The translations under genes were made by a program, and so were the position numbers. A DNA stretch of 64,000 nt, taken from JBNKFV01 sp050290265 (GTDB lineage Bacteria > Pseudomonadota > Gammaproteobacteria > Pseudomonadales > Cellvibrionaceae). The DNA lies in the NCBI GenBank assembly GCA_050290265.1, contig JBNKHI010000001.1:115339-179338 (forward strand), in the 5' to 3' direction. Positions 51,353-61,050 of this stretch are shown here, piece by piece. Below the pieces are notes generated by a model, which worked only from the letters and a program-made list of their open reading frames with translations, was not told the DNA's origin and did no database searches. The first letter of the stretch is position 1, and every line of letters begins with the position of its first letter.

Positions 51353-52813
51353 GTGTTAGCTGACCGCTTGCCCTTTAACTTTGCCAATCAGTATGGCGTG
51401 CTGCGCGACGGCAATGTGCTGTATCACAAAGCGGGAGTGACGCTAGCAACGTTGCTTGAAGTGCGTCGTGCGCTGGGGCCTGGCTGTGAAGTGCAGCAAG
51501 TCGATAACGAGACGTTTCAGCGACACGTTAAAGAGCTTTACCAAAGTACTACGGGTATGGCGCAGCAAGCTGCTGATGTGGTGGACGATCTGAGTGGTGA
51601 TGTGGATTTAACCTCTCTGGCGGATGAGTTGACCCATGACCAAGAGCTGTTGTCGGGTGACGACGACGCGCCGGTGATTCGTTTGATCAACGCGATTTTG
51701 TCTCAGGCCGTGCGTGAGCGCGTGTCGGACATCCATATCGAGCCCTACGAACATCGTGTTGCGGTGCGTTTTCGTTCAGATGGCGTATTGAAAGAAGTGC
51801 TTTCTCCGGAATCTGTATTGGCCCCACTGTTAGTTTCGCGCTTGAAAGTCATGGCGCGTCTCGATATTGCCGAAAAACGCTTGCCGCAGGATGGCCGCAT
51901 CAGCGTCAAGCTGGCGGGTCATGGTGTTGATATTCGTTTATCGACTATCCCCTCTGCGCATGGTGAGCGGGTTGTGTTGCGTTTGCTGGATCAAACGGCT
52001 GGCCAGTTATCATTGCCGCAGCTGGCAATGCCTCCCGCTATGGAAGAGCGTTATGCGGCGGCACTGCGCAAGCCGCACGGTATTATTCTGGTTACCGGGC
52101 CTACGGGTTCTGGTAAGACGACAACGCTGTATGCCGGCCTCACGCATATTAATGATCGTAGCCGTAATATTCTGACCATCGAAGACCCAGTGGAATACCT
52201 GCTGCCCGGCATTGGTCAAACCCAGGTGAATACCAAAATTGATATGACGTTTGCACGAGGTCTGCGCGCAATTTTGCGACAAGACCCCGATGTTGTAATG
52301 ATTGGTGAGATCCGTGATACGGAAACCGCTAATATTGCCGTTCAGGCCAGTTTGACCGGCCATTTGGTACTCTCTACGTTGCATACCAACACCGCTATCG
52401 GTGCGGTGTTGCGGTTGCAAGATATGGGCGTTGAACCGTTTCTGTTGTCATCCAGTCTGGCAGCCGTCATGGCTCAGCGACTGGTGCGTAAGCTTTGTCC
52501 CGAATGTAAACAGGCGGATACACCAACGGCCAAAGAGTGTGAACACCTGCACCTGCAGGAAAGTGATGTGATTTATCGAGCCGTTGGCTGCGAGTCCTGT
52601 CGTGAAATGGGCTATCAAGGTCGGTTAGCTGTTTATGAATGGATCGATATCGACGGCAAAATGCGCCAGTTAATTCATGAGCAAGCCAGCGAGCAAGCCT
52701 TGGCGGCTGAGGCGCGGCTGCAATCTGTATCCATTTATGAACACGGTCGTCAGCGTGTGCTGGCGGGCGAGACAACTATTGAGGAAGTGCTGCGGGTAAC
52801 CGCAGCTAGTTAA
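51353..52813 (+). CDS. gspE: Type II secretion ATPase GspE
   Basis: 486 residues. Hexameric cytoplasmic ATPase that drives pseudopilus assembly. Walker A GPTGSGKTTTLYAGL (~247-261), Asp box, Walker B GEIRDTETA, His box and the zinc-binding tetracysteine (CPEC ... CESC, ~383-418) are complete. GTG 51353 follows GAGGAG; only three bases separate it from gspD. Confidence 0.97.
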   Translation: MLADRLPFNFANQYGVLRDGNVLYHKAGVTLATLLEVRRALGPGCEVQQVDNETFQRHVKELYQSTTGMAQQAADVVDDLSGDVDLTSLADELTHDQELLSGDDDAPVIRLINAILSQAVRERVSDIHIEPYEHRVAVRFRSDGVLKEVLSPESVLAPLLVSRLKVMARLDIAEKRLPQDGRISVKLAGHGVDIRLSTIPSAHGERVVLRLLDQTAGQLSLPQLAMPPAMEERYAAALRKPHGIILVTGPTGSGKTTTLYAGLTHINDRSRNILTIEDPVEYLLPGIGQTQVNTKIDMTFARGLRAILRQDPDVVMIGEIRDTETANIAVQASLTGHLVLSTLHTNTAIGAVLRLQDMGVEPFLLSSSLAAVMAQRLVRKLCPECKQADTPTAKECEHLHLQESDVIYRAVGCESCREMGYQGRLAVYEWIDIDGKMRQLIHEQASEQALAAEARLQSVSIYEHGRQRVLAGETTIEEVLRVTAAS

Positions 52814-52818
52814 CCGTC

Positions 52819-54054
52819 GTGGGCGCCTATAGTTACACCGCATTGAACAGCGCAGGGAAAACCATGCGCGGCATGATCGAGGGCGACACTGAGCGCCACG
52901 TGCGTAATCTTCTGCGTGCCAAAGGTTTAAAGCCTCTGGAGGTAAAAAATACCCGCCAATCAAAGGTAGATATCGCCCGTAACGGTTCGTCGCTGCTGGG
53001 TGTTTTACGCCGCCAACCGCGCTTGAACAGCAAGGAGCTGAGCTTGTTGACGCGCCAATTGGCGTCACTGGTGATGTCTGGTTTGCCACTGGATGAGGCC
53101 CTGCACACCGCTGCACAGCAAAATCCGCGCGCTAATGCTAAATCGATTTTGTTGCAGGTTCGCAGTAAGGTGCTGGAAGGCCATTCCTTGCATCAGGCGC
53201 TGAGTGAGCACCCGCGTAGCTTTGATCATATGTACCGCGCTATGGTGCGTGCTGGTGAAAGTGCTGGTTATCTCGGCGAGGTGCTGGCGCAGTTAGCGGA
53301 ATATATTGAGCGCAGCCAGTTCACCCAGCAAAAAGTCAAAATGGCGATGATCTATCCCTTGGTGCTGGTGGGTATCAGTGTTCTGGTTATCGGCGTGCTG
53401 ATGGCTTTTGTTGTGCCTAATCTGATTGGCATGTTCGAACATAGCAGTCGTGAATTGCCTTTGTTAACTCGTATTCTTATTGCCAGTAGCGATGGCATTA
53501 CTGCTTATGGTTTATATGCGGTGGTCGTTCTCGCCATTGCGATCTATGGTTTGCAGCGTTGGCTGCAAGAGCCAAATCGGCGCCGGCGCTGGCATCGGTT
53601 AAAACTCAGATTTCCCGTTTTTGGCAGTGTTATGTTGCAAGCGGACAGTGCTCGTTTTGCCGCCACGTTAAGCTTGCTAACGTCCAGTGGTGTGCCATTG
53701 CTGCAAGCCTTAAAAATTGCCACTCAAGTCTTAAATAATCAGGTCTTGCAAGAGGCGTCCAAAGGGGTGACTCAAACTGTTCAGGAAGGTGGCAGTTTCA
53801 GTAAAGCATTGCGTCAGGCGGGCTGGTTCCCGCCCCTTCTGGTACAAATGGCCGCCAGCGGTGAGGCGAACGGTACCCTGCCCGCGCAATTACAGCACTG
53901 TGCACAAAATCAGGAACGAGAACTGGAAATGATGATCGGAACCACAATGGGGCTTCTAGAACCCTTGATGATTGTTTTTATGGGCGGCATGGTCACACTC
54001 ATTGTGTTAGCCATTCTGCTGCCCATTTTCCAGATGAACTCATTTGTGAGTTAA
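52819..54054 (+). CDS. gspF: Type II secretion inner-membrane protein GspF
   Basis: 411 residues. Two GspF helical domains (~75-200 and ~280-400; LLTRQLASLVMSGLPLDEAL and FAATLSLLTSSGVPLLQAL) and three membrane helices (~175-200, ~230-250, ~380-405). It is the platform for GspE and the pseudopilus. GTG 52819 gives GAYSYTALNSAGKTMRGMIEGD, the family N-terminus. Confidence 0.97.
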   Translation: MGAYSYTALNSAGKTMRGMIEGDTERHVRNLLRAKGLKPLEVKNTRQSKVDIARNGSSLLGVLRRQPRLNSKELSLLTRQLASLVMSGLPLDEALHTAAQQNPRANAKSILLQVRSKVLEGHSLHQALSEHPRSFDHMYRAMVRAGESAGYLGEVLAQLAEYIERSQFTQQKVKMAMIYPLVLVGISVLVIGVLMAFVVPNLIGMFEHSSRELPLLTRILIASSDGITAYGLYAVVVLAIAIYGLQRWLQEPNRRRRWHRLKLRFPVFGSVMLQADSARFAATLSLLTSSGVPLLQALKIATQVLNNQVLQEASKGVTQTVQEGGSFSKALRQAGWFPPLLVQMAASGEANGTLPAQLQHCAQNQERELEMMIGTTMGLLEPLMIVFMGGMVTLIVLAILLPIFQMNSFVS

Positions 54055-54093
54055 GAGGCAACGGCCGGCTTTATATACTGTGCCCTGGCCGTT
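54051..54093 (+). promoter_or_regulatory. Possible internal promoter and hairpin before gspG
   Basis: TTAAGA (54051-54056), 17 bp, TATACT (54074-54079), overlapped by an inverted repeat AACGGCC (54060-54066) / GGCCGTT (54087-54093). It might boost or buffer expression of the major pseudopilin gspG, which begins 40 bases later. Confidence 0.4.
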
Positions 54094-54133
54094 AACAAAT
54101 TCGTAAACGCATTCGTCGATAAGGTAAAAACTA

Positions 54134-54574
54134 ATGCAAACCGTTACCACCCAAAAAGGCTTTTCACTGATCGAAATTATGGTCGTGGTGTTAATTATTG
54201 GTCTGTTGGCCAGTATTGCCGCGCCATTAGTACTGGATAAGGCCGATGAAGCGCGGGTTCAAAAGGCGCGCGCGGACTTTAAAAACATCCAAACTGCGTT
54301 AAAGCTCTATCGCCTGGATAACTTTGTTTATCCTACCAGTGAGCAGGGGCTAGAAGCGTTGGTTACCAAACCAACCTTGGACCCGATTCCAGGAAAATGG
54401 AAAAAATCAGGTTACCTTGAAGAGTTGCCACAAGACCCTTGGGGGCGTCCTTATCTTTACCTGAGTCCTGGTGAAGAAGGTGATTATGATCTGTATACCT
54501 TGGGCGCTGACGGCGTTCAGGGCGGTGAGGATCAAAACGCCGATTTGAGTTATCGCACCGAAAAAGCCGAATAA
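54134..54574 (+). CDS. gspG: Major pseudopilin GspG
   Basis: 146 residues. Class III prepilin leader: cleavage between Gly9 and Phe (QKG/FSLIE) with Glu5 of the mature form. The C-terminal part has the calcium-site region (YPTSEQGLEALV, LPQDPWGRPYLYLSPGEEGDYDLYTLGADG). Main subunit of the pseudopilus; needs a prepilin peptidase, which is not encoded here. Confidence 0.97.
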   Translation: MQTVTTQKGFSLIEIMVVVLIIGLLASIAAPLVLDKADEARVQKARADFKNIQTALKLYRLDNFVYPTSEQGLEALVTKPTLDPIPGKWKKSGYLEELPQDPWGRPYLYLSPGEEGDYDLYTLGADGVQGGEDQNADLSYRTEKAE

Positions 54575-54586
54575 GGCTGCTTAACC

Positions 54587-55168
54587 ATGCGCACCGGTGG
54601 GCAACGGCTAGCCGTTAGTCGATTTGCGGCCAGGGGTTTTACCTTGGTTGAATTGCTCGTCGTATTGCTAATTATTGGTTTGAGCCTGGGCGTTGTGGGG
54701 TTAACCATGTTGCAGTCGGATGATACCGACGCGTTATTGGAAAGTACTGACGCGCTGGTTGTTCGCGGGCGTTGGGCTGCAGATCAGGCATGGAGCAGTG
54801 GGGAGCCCTTGGGGTTGGTTTTTATACCGGTTGCCGAGGACGGAGAGCCAGAACACTGGCAGTACCGCTGGTATCGATTTCGTGACCAGATTTGGCAGCC
54901 AGACTCCAGTGCGGCAGAAAACTTGCCTGAGGATATGGATGTCGCGGTCCAGAATGCCGAGCGCGACTGGCTGGATTTACGAAAAATCGGTACTGCTGAG
55001 AAGTTAACGCCAGTCATCGTTTTTTATCCGGGCGGTGAAGCAACACCGGCCAAATTGGTGTTGGAAAGTCGCAGTAATCCTGGTGTTCAAAAAGTTATTT
55101 GGATAGACGTTATTGGCCGAGTAGAAACGCAAGCGGAACGGGATGAGCGGATTGATGCAAAACGGTAA
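54587..55168 (+). CDS. gspH: Minor pseudopilin GspH
   Basis: 193 residues. Prepilin leader with cleavage at ARG/FTLVELLVVLLIIGLSLGVVGL (after about residue 17), followed by a GspH beta-rich domain. Twelve bases separate it from gspG, and it overlaps the start of gspI. It is slightly larger than many GspH proteins. Confidence 0.93.
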   Translation: MRTGGQRLAVSRFAARGFTLVELLVVLLIIGLSLGVVGLTMLQSDDTDALLESTDALVVRGRWAADQAWSSGEPLGLVFIPVAEDGEPEHWQYRWYRFRDQIWQPDSSAAENLPEDMDVAVQNAERDWLDLRKIGTAEKLTPVIVFYPGGEATPAKLVLESRSNPGVQKVIWIDVIGRVETQAERDERIDAKR

Positions 55169-55559
55169 CAGCCAAATGTACTCTATTCGTCGTGCGCAAG
55201 GTTTTACGCTTATCGAGGTCATGGTTGCCCTCGTGGTTGTGGGTTTGGCGTTGCCGGCGTTGCTTACCCTGGTGGGTAACCTTTTGGACAGTAGCGGGTA
55301 TGTCCGTGAAAAAACTTATGCTCAATGGGTAGCGCAAAATCAGTTGGAAACCCAGTATTTGCGGCGGCAGCTAAAAGGCGAAGTTTTAAATGGCTCCGCC
55401 ACGGGTGAGAGTCAGTTGGCTGGCCAGACGTGGGTATGGGAAATTGTGGCGGAGCAAACCAGTGTTCCTGGAATGCGCCAGTTACATGTTAAAGCCGGCC
55501 GGGCACGGGATAACTACACTGCTGAATTACTCGGATTTGTATATGCCAGCCGCAAGTAA
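55155..55559 (+). CDS. gspI: Minor pseudopilin GspI
   Basis: About 134 residues. Leader cleavage at RRAQG/FTLIEVMVALVVVGLALPAL, then the short GspI domain ending LLGFVYASRK. ATG 55155 is chosen since GGATGAG lies seven bases upstream; ATG 55143 and 55176 are alternatives, the last giving the shortest leader. It overlaps gspH by 14 bases. Confidence 0.92.
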   Translation: MQNGNSQMYSIRRAQGFTLIEVMVALVVVGLALPALLTLVGNLLDSSGYVREKTYAQWVAQNQLETQYLRRQLKGEVLNGSATGESQLAGQTWVWEIVAEQTSVPGMRQLHVKAGRARDNYTAELLGFVYASRK

Positions 55560-56190
55560 TGGCCGCCGAGCTGGCGCCGGCTTTACCTTGGTTGAAGTGC
55601 TTATCGCACTGGCCATAACCGGTTTGATTGCGGTCATTTCACATCGTGCATTTGTGACTGCTGCAGACAGTAATGAGCAGTCGGGGAAAATTCTAACAGC
55701 CTTGGATGAGCTGGATCGAACATGGCAGCGGTTGGCATTGGATTTTCGCAATATCGTGCTGGTAACCGGGGCTGTAGACGCTGATGGTGAGGTGATTGCC
55801 TCACTGACCACAGAGCCGGAAAATGACTATGTCGTCCGCCTTGTGCGGGGTGGGCGAGCCAACTTGCAAAACTTGCCAAGGAGCAACCTGCAAGGTGTGG
55901 GCTATCGATTAGTGGACGGGGTGCTGTGGCGCGACGTGTGGGAGCAAGGCTTTTCAGCACGGGATACCAGGCCGGTAGAAGTGGATTTACTCCATGGCGT
56001 TGAACGCGTTGAATGGCGTTTTTTACCCGTTGGCGCAGCAACAGTAGAGGATAGCGGCTGGGTTGATGAGTGGCCAGTTAATGGTGCGAGTGGCGAAGTC
56101 CTGCCCTTGGGCGTAGAAATTACCATGGAAGGAGAATCGTTCGGCGAGATTCGCCGTGTTTTTAGTCTGCTACCTGGGACGAATGGCTAA
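55543..56190 (+). CDS. gspJ: Minor pseudopilin GspJ
   Basis: 215 residues. Leader MPAASNGRRAGAG/FTLVEVLIALAITGLIAVISHRAF, then the GspJ domain. ATG 55543 overlaps the end of gspI by 17 bases; the longer open frame to 55390 lies inside gspI and is rejected. It caps the pseudopilus with GspI and GspK. Confidence 0.93.
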   Translation: MPAASNGRRAGAGFTLVEVLIALAITGLIAVISHRAFVTAADSNEQSGKILTALDELDRTWQRLALDFRNIVLVTGAVDADGEVIASLTTEPENDYVVRLVRGGRANLQNLPRSNLQGVGYRLVDGVLWRDVWEQGFSARDTRPVEVDLLHGVERVEWRFLPVGAATVEDSGWVDEWPVNGASGEVLPLGVEITMEGESFGEIRRVFSLLPGTNG

Positions 56191-57206
56191 TGGGAGCAAG
56201 TCGACAGCGTGGTGCCGTTCTTATCCTTGCCTTGTTGATCGTTGCTTTAGTGACGGGGCTGTCGGTCAGTTTTGCTGAGCGTTTTGAGCGCAGTTTGTGG
56301 CGTGCCGAAAGTCGCTGGGGCGGCGATCAGGCGCGCGCTTATATTATCGGCGCTGAGGCGTTGGCTGCGTTTGTGTTACAAGAAGATGCCAAAAATGATG
56401 GTAATGTCAGGGTTGATGACCTGCAGGAAGATTGGGCCCAACAGCAACCGCCTTTTGAGCTGGACGGCGGCTGGCTACAGGCGTCACTAAGCGATGCGCA
56501 GGGGCGGTTCAACATCAATCTGCTTGCCGACAACGTGAATGCTCAGGCGGCGACAGTCGCAGAGCGATTTACAGAGAACCAGCGCCGTTTTATTCGTTTA
56601 TTGCAAACGTTTGAGGCTTACCCTCTGGATCAAGCTCAGGCGGTTGAAATTACAGAAGCCGTCATCGACTGGATAGACGCAGATGATGAGCCAACGGGCT
56701 TTGGTGGCGCAGAATCGCTATATTATAGCGGGTTAGAGCAACCCTATTCGGCACCTAATCGTGCGCTTGTCAGTGTGACTGAACTAATGCGGGTTAAATA
56801 CATGACCCCTGCCTTATATCAGTTACTGGCACCGCATCTGGTGGCCTTGAATGAGTTATCTGGGCCGAATGTAAACACAATGAGTTTGCCTTTGTTGCGC
56901 AGTTTAAATGTGGCAACCAGCCTGCAGCCACTTGCGGTGACTGATGCTCAGGCCTTGGTTGACGAGCGGCAGCTGGGGCCGTTTGAAACGCTGGCGGATT
57001 TTAGTAGTAATCCGGTGGTTGCCGGGTTAGGTTCAGCGGATAAGCCTGTGATGACAGAAGGTTTGCTGACCAATAGTAAATACTTCTTGTTAACAGCGTT
57101 AGTACAGGTAGGTGAGCAGAGACGTCATGCACAAAGCTTGCTGTTTCGAAACCCGGATCAAAACAACCAGATTAGCGTTTTGCGTCGCAGTGACTATCAG
57201 CTATAG
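56190..57206 (+). CDS. gspK: Minor pseudopilin GspK
   Basis: 338 residues. Leader RQRG/AVLILALLIVALVTGLSVSF; position 5 is not Glu, as is normal for GspK, the tip subunit. The large domain contains DAQGRFNINLL and VIDWIDADDEPTGFGGAESLYYSGL. Its ATG overlaps the gspJ stop by one base. Confidence 0.94.
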   Translation: MGASRQRGAVLILALLIVALVTGLSVSFAERFERSLWRAESRWGGDQARAYIIGAEALAAFVLQEDAKNDGNVRVDDLQEDWAQQQPPFELDGGWLQASLSDAQGRFNINLLADNVNAQAATVAERFTENQRRFIRLLQTFEAYPLDQAQAVEITEAVIDWIDADDEPTGFGGAESLYYSGLEQPYSAPNRALVSVTELMRVKYMTPALYQLLAPHLVALNELSGPNVNTMSLPLLRSLNVATSLQPLAVTDAQALVDERQLGPFETLADFSSNPVVAGLGSADKPVMTEGLLTNSKYFLLTALVQVGEQRRHAQSLLFRNPDQNNQISVLRRSDYQL

Positions 57207-57283
57207 GCTATAACAGAAAAGATAACGAATGGCGTTTTTCGAAACGCCCAATGAGGCAGGCTCAGACCTGAAACGAAAGATCC

Positions 57284-58579
57284 ATGGATAAACTAATCGT
57301 TCTCGCCCTCTATCGTCAGACGGTGGAAATTGAAACGGAGCTCCCGTCGGAATGGCCTGCCGGTGAAGACATTCCGGTTTTGTCCCCCGCGTCAAACTGG
57401 CAGTTTGTCTGGCGCCGTTATCGCGCCGAAGACCAGCATTGGTATGGTGCACCAACCCAGGGAGATATTGCAGACCTGACTGAGGCTGCTGCTCTTGATC
57501 CCGCGGTTGTATGGTTATTGCTTCCAAGTGATGTGCTGGTTACGCGACGTTTACAGTTTTCCAAGGCTGAACGTAAACACCTGTCCAAGCTTTTGCCGTA
57601 CCAACTTGAAGATCAATTAGTTGACGATGTCAGCAATATCTTTGTCGCACTCGGGCACATCGATGAAGATGAGGTCAGTATTGCCTATGCAGACCGCACT
57701 TTAGTCACCGAGCTGTTTACGGATTTTGACGCTGCCCAGATCGATATCGATGCCTGTCTGCCACTAGGTTTGTGCCTGAACTGGGCGCCAGCGCAGTGGA
57801 GTATTGCACTCATTGATAATGAGAATGAACAGGCAGTTGTGCGCTGGGCCGAAGATCAGGCCTTTGGTGTTGATCTGGCTTTATTGGCACCGGCCCTTGA
57901 GGCGCTGGTGTCTGAGCAAGGTTGGCCAGAGCAGATAGCCATTATTGCCGAGACTGAAACTGACCTGGATTGTCTTAGAGCTCTCATCCCGGAAGGCTTT
58001 AACGGCAGTATCGAACCACAACAACGCAATGTTTGGCAGGCCTTGAGTGTGCCTGACCAGCCGGCCATTAATTTACGCCAGGGTACGTTTGCGCGTCGTC
58101 TGCCTATACAGCGCTGGTGGCGAGAGTGGCGCACCGTGGCCTATGCCAGTGCAGCAGCACTGTTGGTTTATTTGGGGGTGAATTGGGCGGCATATTCAAG
58201 TTACAGCAACGATTTTGATCGTGCTCAGGTTGCCATTAGAGAGGCGTATCGAAGTGCGGTGCCTAACGGTGCTTTGGTTGATGCTGAGCGCCAGTTAAAA
58301 CAGCAGTTAGCGAAGTACGAAACGGTGGGCGAAAGTGGTGTGAGCTTGTTGACCATGTTGCAGACAGTTGGGCCGGTACTGGCAAACAGCAATGATATTG
58401 CGTTACGTAATTTAAGTTTTGTGGCGGGTGATATGCGCTTGAATTTGGAGGCGAAGAACTTCCAGCAGTTAGAGCAAGTACGCAGCGATCTAGCGGCAAA
58501 GCAAATGCAAGCTGAACTGTTAAATGTCAGCCGCACGGGTGATGGGCAACAAGCTCGTCTGCGAGTGCGAAATCTTTAA
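57284..58579 (+). CDS. gspL: Type II secretion protein GspL
   Basis: 431 residues. N-terminal cytoplasmic actin-like domain that binds GspE (~1-270: ALDPAVVWLLLPSDVLVTRRLQFSKAERKHLSKLLPYQLEDQL), one membrane helix (~284-303) and a ferredoxin-like periplasmic domain. Separated from gspK by 77 bases with no gene. Confidence 0.93.
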   Translation: MDKLIVLALYRQTVEIETELPSEWPAGEDIPVLSPASNWQFVWRRYRAEDQHWYGAPTQGDIADLTEAAALDPAVVWLLLPSDVLVTRRLQFSKAERKHLSKLLPYQLEDQLVDDVSNIFVALGHIDEDEVSIAYADRTLVTELFTDFDAAQIDIDACLPLGLCLNWAPAQWSIALIDNENEQAVVRWAEDQAFGVDLALLAPALEALVSEQGWPEQIAIIAETETDLDCLRALIPEGFNGSIEPQQRNVWQALSVPDQPAINLRQGTFARRLPIQRWWREWRTVAYASAAALLVYLGVNWAAYSSYSNDFDRAQVAIREAYRSAVPNGALVDAERQLKQQLAKYETVGESGVSLLTMLQTVGPVLANSNDIALRNLSFVAGDMRLNLEAKNFQQLEQVRSDLAAKQMQAELLNVSRTGDGQQARLRVRNL

Positions 58580-58609
58580 TGCAGTCCAGGCTGAGTGCAA
58601 AGGTACATT

Positions 58610-59083
58610 ATGAAAGCATATTGGGATAATTTAACACGGCGTGATCAGCTCGCGTTGTTGATTTTGGGTGGGGCGTTAGCGCTCTACTTATTATGGTTAG
58701 TCCTGTTGCGTCCCGTCGCAGCTACTGTTGATGAGCAGCGTATCCGAGCCATTGCGGCAACGGAATCCTTAGGCCGTGTACAAGCAATGGCCGCTAAGTT
58801 GGCGGCCTATAACGATGGATCTGCACAAGTGCAAACGCCAACGGGTAACCTGGCCGATGTCATCAATCGAAGCCTTCAGGCAAATCAAATCGCCATGAGT
58901 GGGTACACACCAGGGAAAGATTCCGAAGCGCGTTTACGACTCGACAACGTACCCTTTAATAAGCTGTTGGGCTGGTTATATCAGCTGGAGACGGAGTTTG
59001 GTGTGGCCGTGTTGGAGCTAACAGTCAATCCCAGCCGCGATGCGGGTTATGTGTCTGTTAGTGTGCGATTGCGTAAGGGTTAA
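58610..59083 (+). CDS. gspM: Type II secretion protein GspM
   Basis: 157 residues. MKAYWDNLTRRDQLALLILGGALALYLLWLVLLRP is the typical short tail plus membrane helix; the periplasmic ferredoxin-like domain pairs with GspL. AAAGGT is seven bases before ATG 58610; the open frame to 58595 is rejected. Confidence 0.93.
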   Translation: MKAYWDNLTRRDQLALLILGGALALYLLWLVLLRPVAATVDEQRIRAIAATESLGRVQAMAAKLAAYNDGSAQVQTPTGNLADVINRSLQANQIAMSGYTPGKDSEARLRLDNVPFNKLLGWLYQLETEFGVAVLELTVNPSRDAGYVSVSVRLRKG

Positions 59084-59085
59084 TT

Positions 59086-59928
59086 ATGGTTTTGGAAAAT
59101 GACAGCGCGGTTGCGGCCACGGATTCTCGCGCTAAATGGTTTCTGATGAGTCGGATACTATGGGTTGCTGCGGCGTTGGTAATTATTTTTGGGCTAGTGA
59201 TCACTCGCTTACCCGCCAGTTGGTTCGCGTATGGATTGACCCAGGCTTTACCTGGGCTTTATCTCAATGGAGTCAAGGGCAGTTTATGGCGTGGACAAGC
59301 GGCTGTGGGAACACTGGTTATTGATGGCAAGGGACTGGCCTTGGGTCGTGTTAGCTGGGAGCTCTCCCCTTTGAGTTTGTTGGCCTTCTCGCCTTGCGCC
59401 GATTTACAGACCGACAGTAAAAGTTTGCAATTCAGCAGCCGAGCTTGCAGTCAGGGTGGCTCGGCGTTAAAGCTGGAAGATGTAGATGTATCCCTCCCTG
59501 CCAATGTGTTATCTGTCTGGTTACCGGTGAAACTACAGGGGCAGATCTCCCTCTTGGCGCAATATGTAGAAATTGACCAGCAGAAACTGCAGTCTCTCGA
59601 TGGCAGTTTAAGTTGGCGCGATGGCTATTTTCACAATGGTCAGCAGTGGTTGGACTTGGGTGGTTATGGCGCGCGATTAACCGCTGATGGCCAATCGGGT
59701 GTCAATGCTGAGGTAACGGATTTGGGTGGTCCGTTTGCGACAAAACTCAATGTAAATCTTAATCCCACGCTGCGCCCGAACAGTTTTACTGCATTGGCGG
59801 TTAAAGGTGAGCTGACGCCACGGGCGACAGCGGCTGCTGAATTGACGCGCTGGTTACCCATGCTGGTGCAGATTGGTGCAGCCCAGACTGAGGGTGAGGG
59901 TTATCGCATTGATTGGATCGATAACTAA
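59086..59928 (+). CDS. gspN: Type II secretion protein GspN
   Basis: 280 residues. One N-terminal membrane helix (~22-42) and a periplasmic beta-rich domain (GLTQALPGLYLNGVKGSLWRGQAAVG; VSWELSPLSLL) typical of the dispensable T2SS component GspN. It starts two bases after gspM and is overlapped by apbE for 20 bases. Confidence 0.9.
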   Translation: MVLENDSAVAATDSRAKWFLMSRILWVAAALVIIFGLVITRLPASWFAYGLTQALPGLYLNGVKGSLWRGQAAVGTLVIDGKGLALGRVSWELSPLSLLAFSPCADLQTDSKSLQFSSRACSQGGSALKLEDVDVSLPANVLSVWLPVKLQGQISLLAQYVEIDQQKLQSLDGSLSWRDGYFHNGQQWLDLGGYGARLTADGQSGVNAEVTDLGGPFATKLNVNLNPTLRPNSFTALAVKGELTPRATAAAELTRWLPMLVQIGAAQTEGEGYRIDWIDN

Positions 59929-60925
59929 ATCTACCTTGGCGGGGTTGGCGTTACTGTTTACGGTGGCGACGTCCGTTGCTGAAGAGTCTGCGCCCGGATA
60001 TGGCGAGTGGCACCATGAAGATGCTGCCATCATGGGTACTCGTGTCAGTGTGACCTTCTGGTGTGAAATCAGTTTTGATGTCTGCGAATCCCTACTCGCG
60101 AAAACCCTGAATGAATTTCGACGGTTAGATCAGCTGCTAAGCCCCTACATATCCAGTAGTGAACTTAGCCGGGTAAATCGCACTGCTGCTACAAAACCAG
60201 TGGTGTTGTCCGATGAGCTTTTTGATCTTGTTCAGAACGCACTTTATTACAGCGAACTTAGCAATGGTGCCTTTGATATTACGTTTGCCTCATTGGGGCA
60301 ATACTTTGATTATCGCGAAGGTAAGCAGCCTGACACCAAGTTGGTAAGGGAGCGTCTGGCGGCAATTAATTACCATTGGCTGACGTTGGATCGCAAGCAG
60401 CGCACACTCGCTTTTAAACAACCGCAGGTAAAAATTGACCTGGGGGGAATCGCAAAAGGTTATGCCGTTGACCGTGCCATGCAGCTTCTACAGGACGCAG
60501 GCATTGCGCACGCGAGTATCAGTGCGGGTGGCGACAGTCGAGTCTTGGGTGATCGCAATGGTAAACCGTGGCGTGTTGGAATTAAAAAACCGCGCGCTGA
60601 TGATGGCCAGCCAGCGCTCGTAATTCCCATGTTAAATGAAGCGATTTCTACATCGGGTGATTACGAGCGTTATTTTATCGATGCCAGTGGTAAGCGCATT
60701 CATCACATTTTAAATCCTAAAACCGGTACTGCGGCTACCGGTGTTGTCAGTGTAAGTGTGCTCGCGCCACTGAGTTACACGGCAGATCCATTATCGACCA
60801 CTGTCTTTATATTGGGGGTGGAAAAAGGGTTAGCTCTGGTTGAACGCTTGAGCAATGTTGAAGCAGTGATTATTGATAGTAGCGGTAAGGTGCATTTTAC
60901 ATCGGGCCTTACGAATCCCCAGTAA
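59909..60925 (+). CDS. apbE: FAD:protein FMN transferase ApbE
   Basis: 338 residues. It moves FMN from FAD onto Thr/Ser of exported proteins. From TTG 59909 (GAGGG eight bases upstream) the protein has a good signal peptide, MIGSITKSTLAGLALLFTVATSVA; GTG 59876 and 59894 are longer alternatives. AIMGTRVSVTFW, the flavin loop ISAGGDSRVLG, ISTSGDYERYF, HHILNPKTG and the Mg motif ADPLSTTVF are all present. There is no lipobox Cys. The gene is coupled to gspN by a 20-base overlap; no Rnf, Nqr or FMN-binding gene is near. Confidence 0.93.
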   Translation: MIGSITKSTLAGLALLFTVATSVAEESAPGYGEWHHEDAAIMGTRVSVTFWCEISFDVCESLLAKTLNEFRRLDQLLSPYISSSELSRVNRTAATKPVVLSDELFDLVQNALYYSELSNGAFDITFASLGQYFDYREGKQPDTKLVRERLAAINYHWLTLDRKQRTLAFKQPQVKIDLGGIAKGYAVDRAMQLLQDAGIAHASISAGGDSRVLGDRNGKPWRVGIKKPRADDGQPALVIPMLNEAISTSGDYERYFIDASGKRIHHILNPKTGTAATGVVSVSVLAPLSYTADPLSTTVFILGVEKGLALVERLSNVEAVIIDSSGKVHFTSGLTNPQ

Positions 60926-61050
60926 GAAAACGTTAGGTGATGCCGTACAGATAATGTAGGCAGTAAAGACCGAGTAAAGTAAGTCGTAGCCGAGCGTTGT
61001 GTCCTCGTTATGATCGATAGCGCTAGCTTGCCATTTCACAGAGTAGACAT

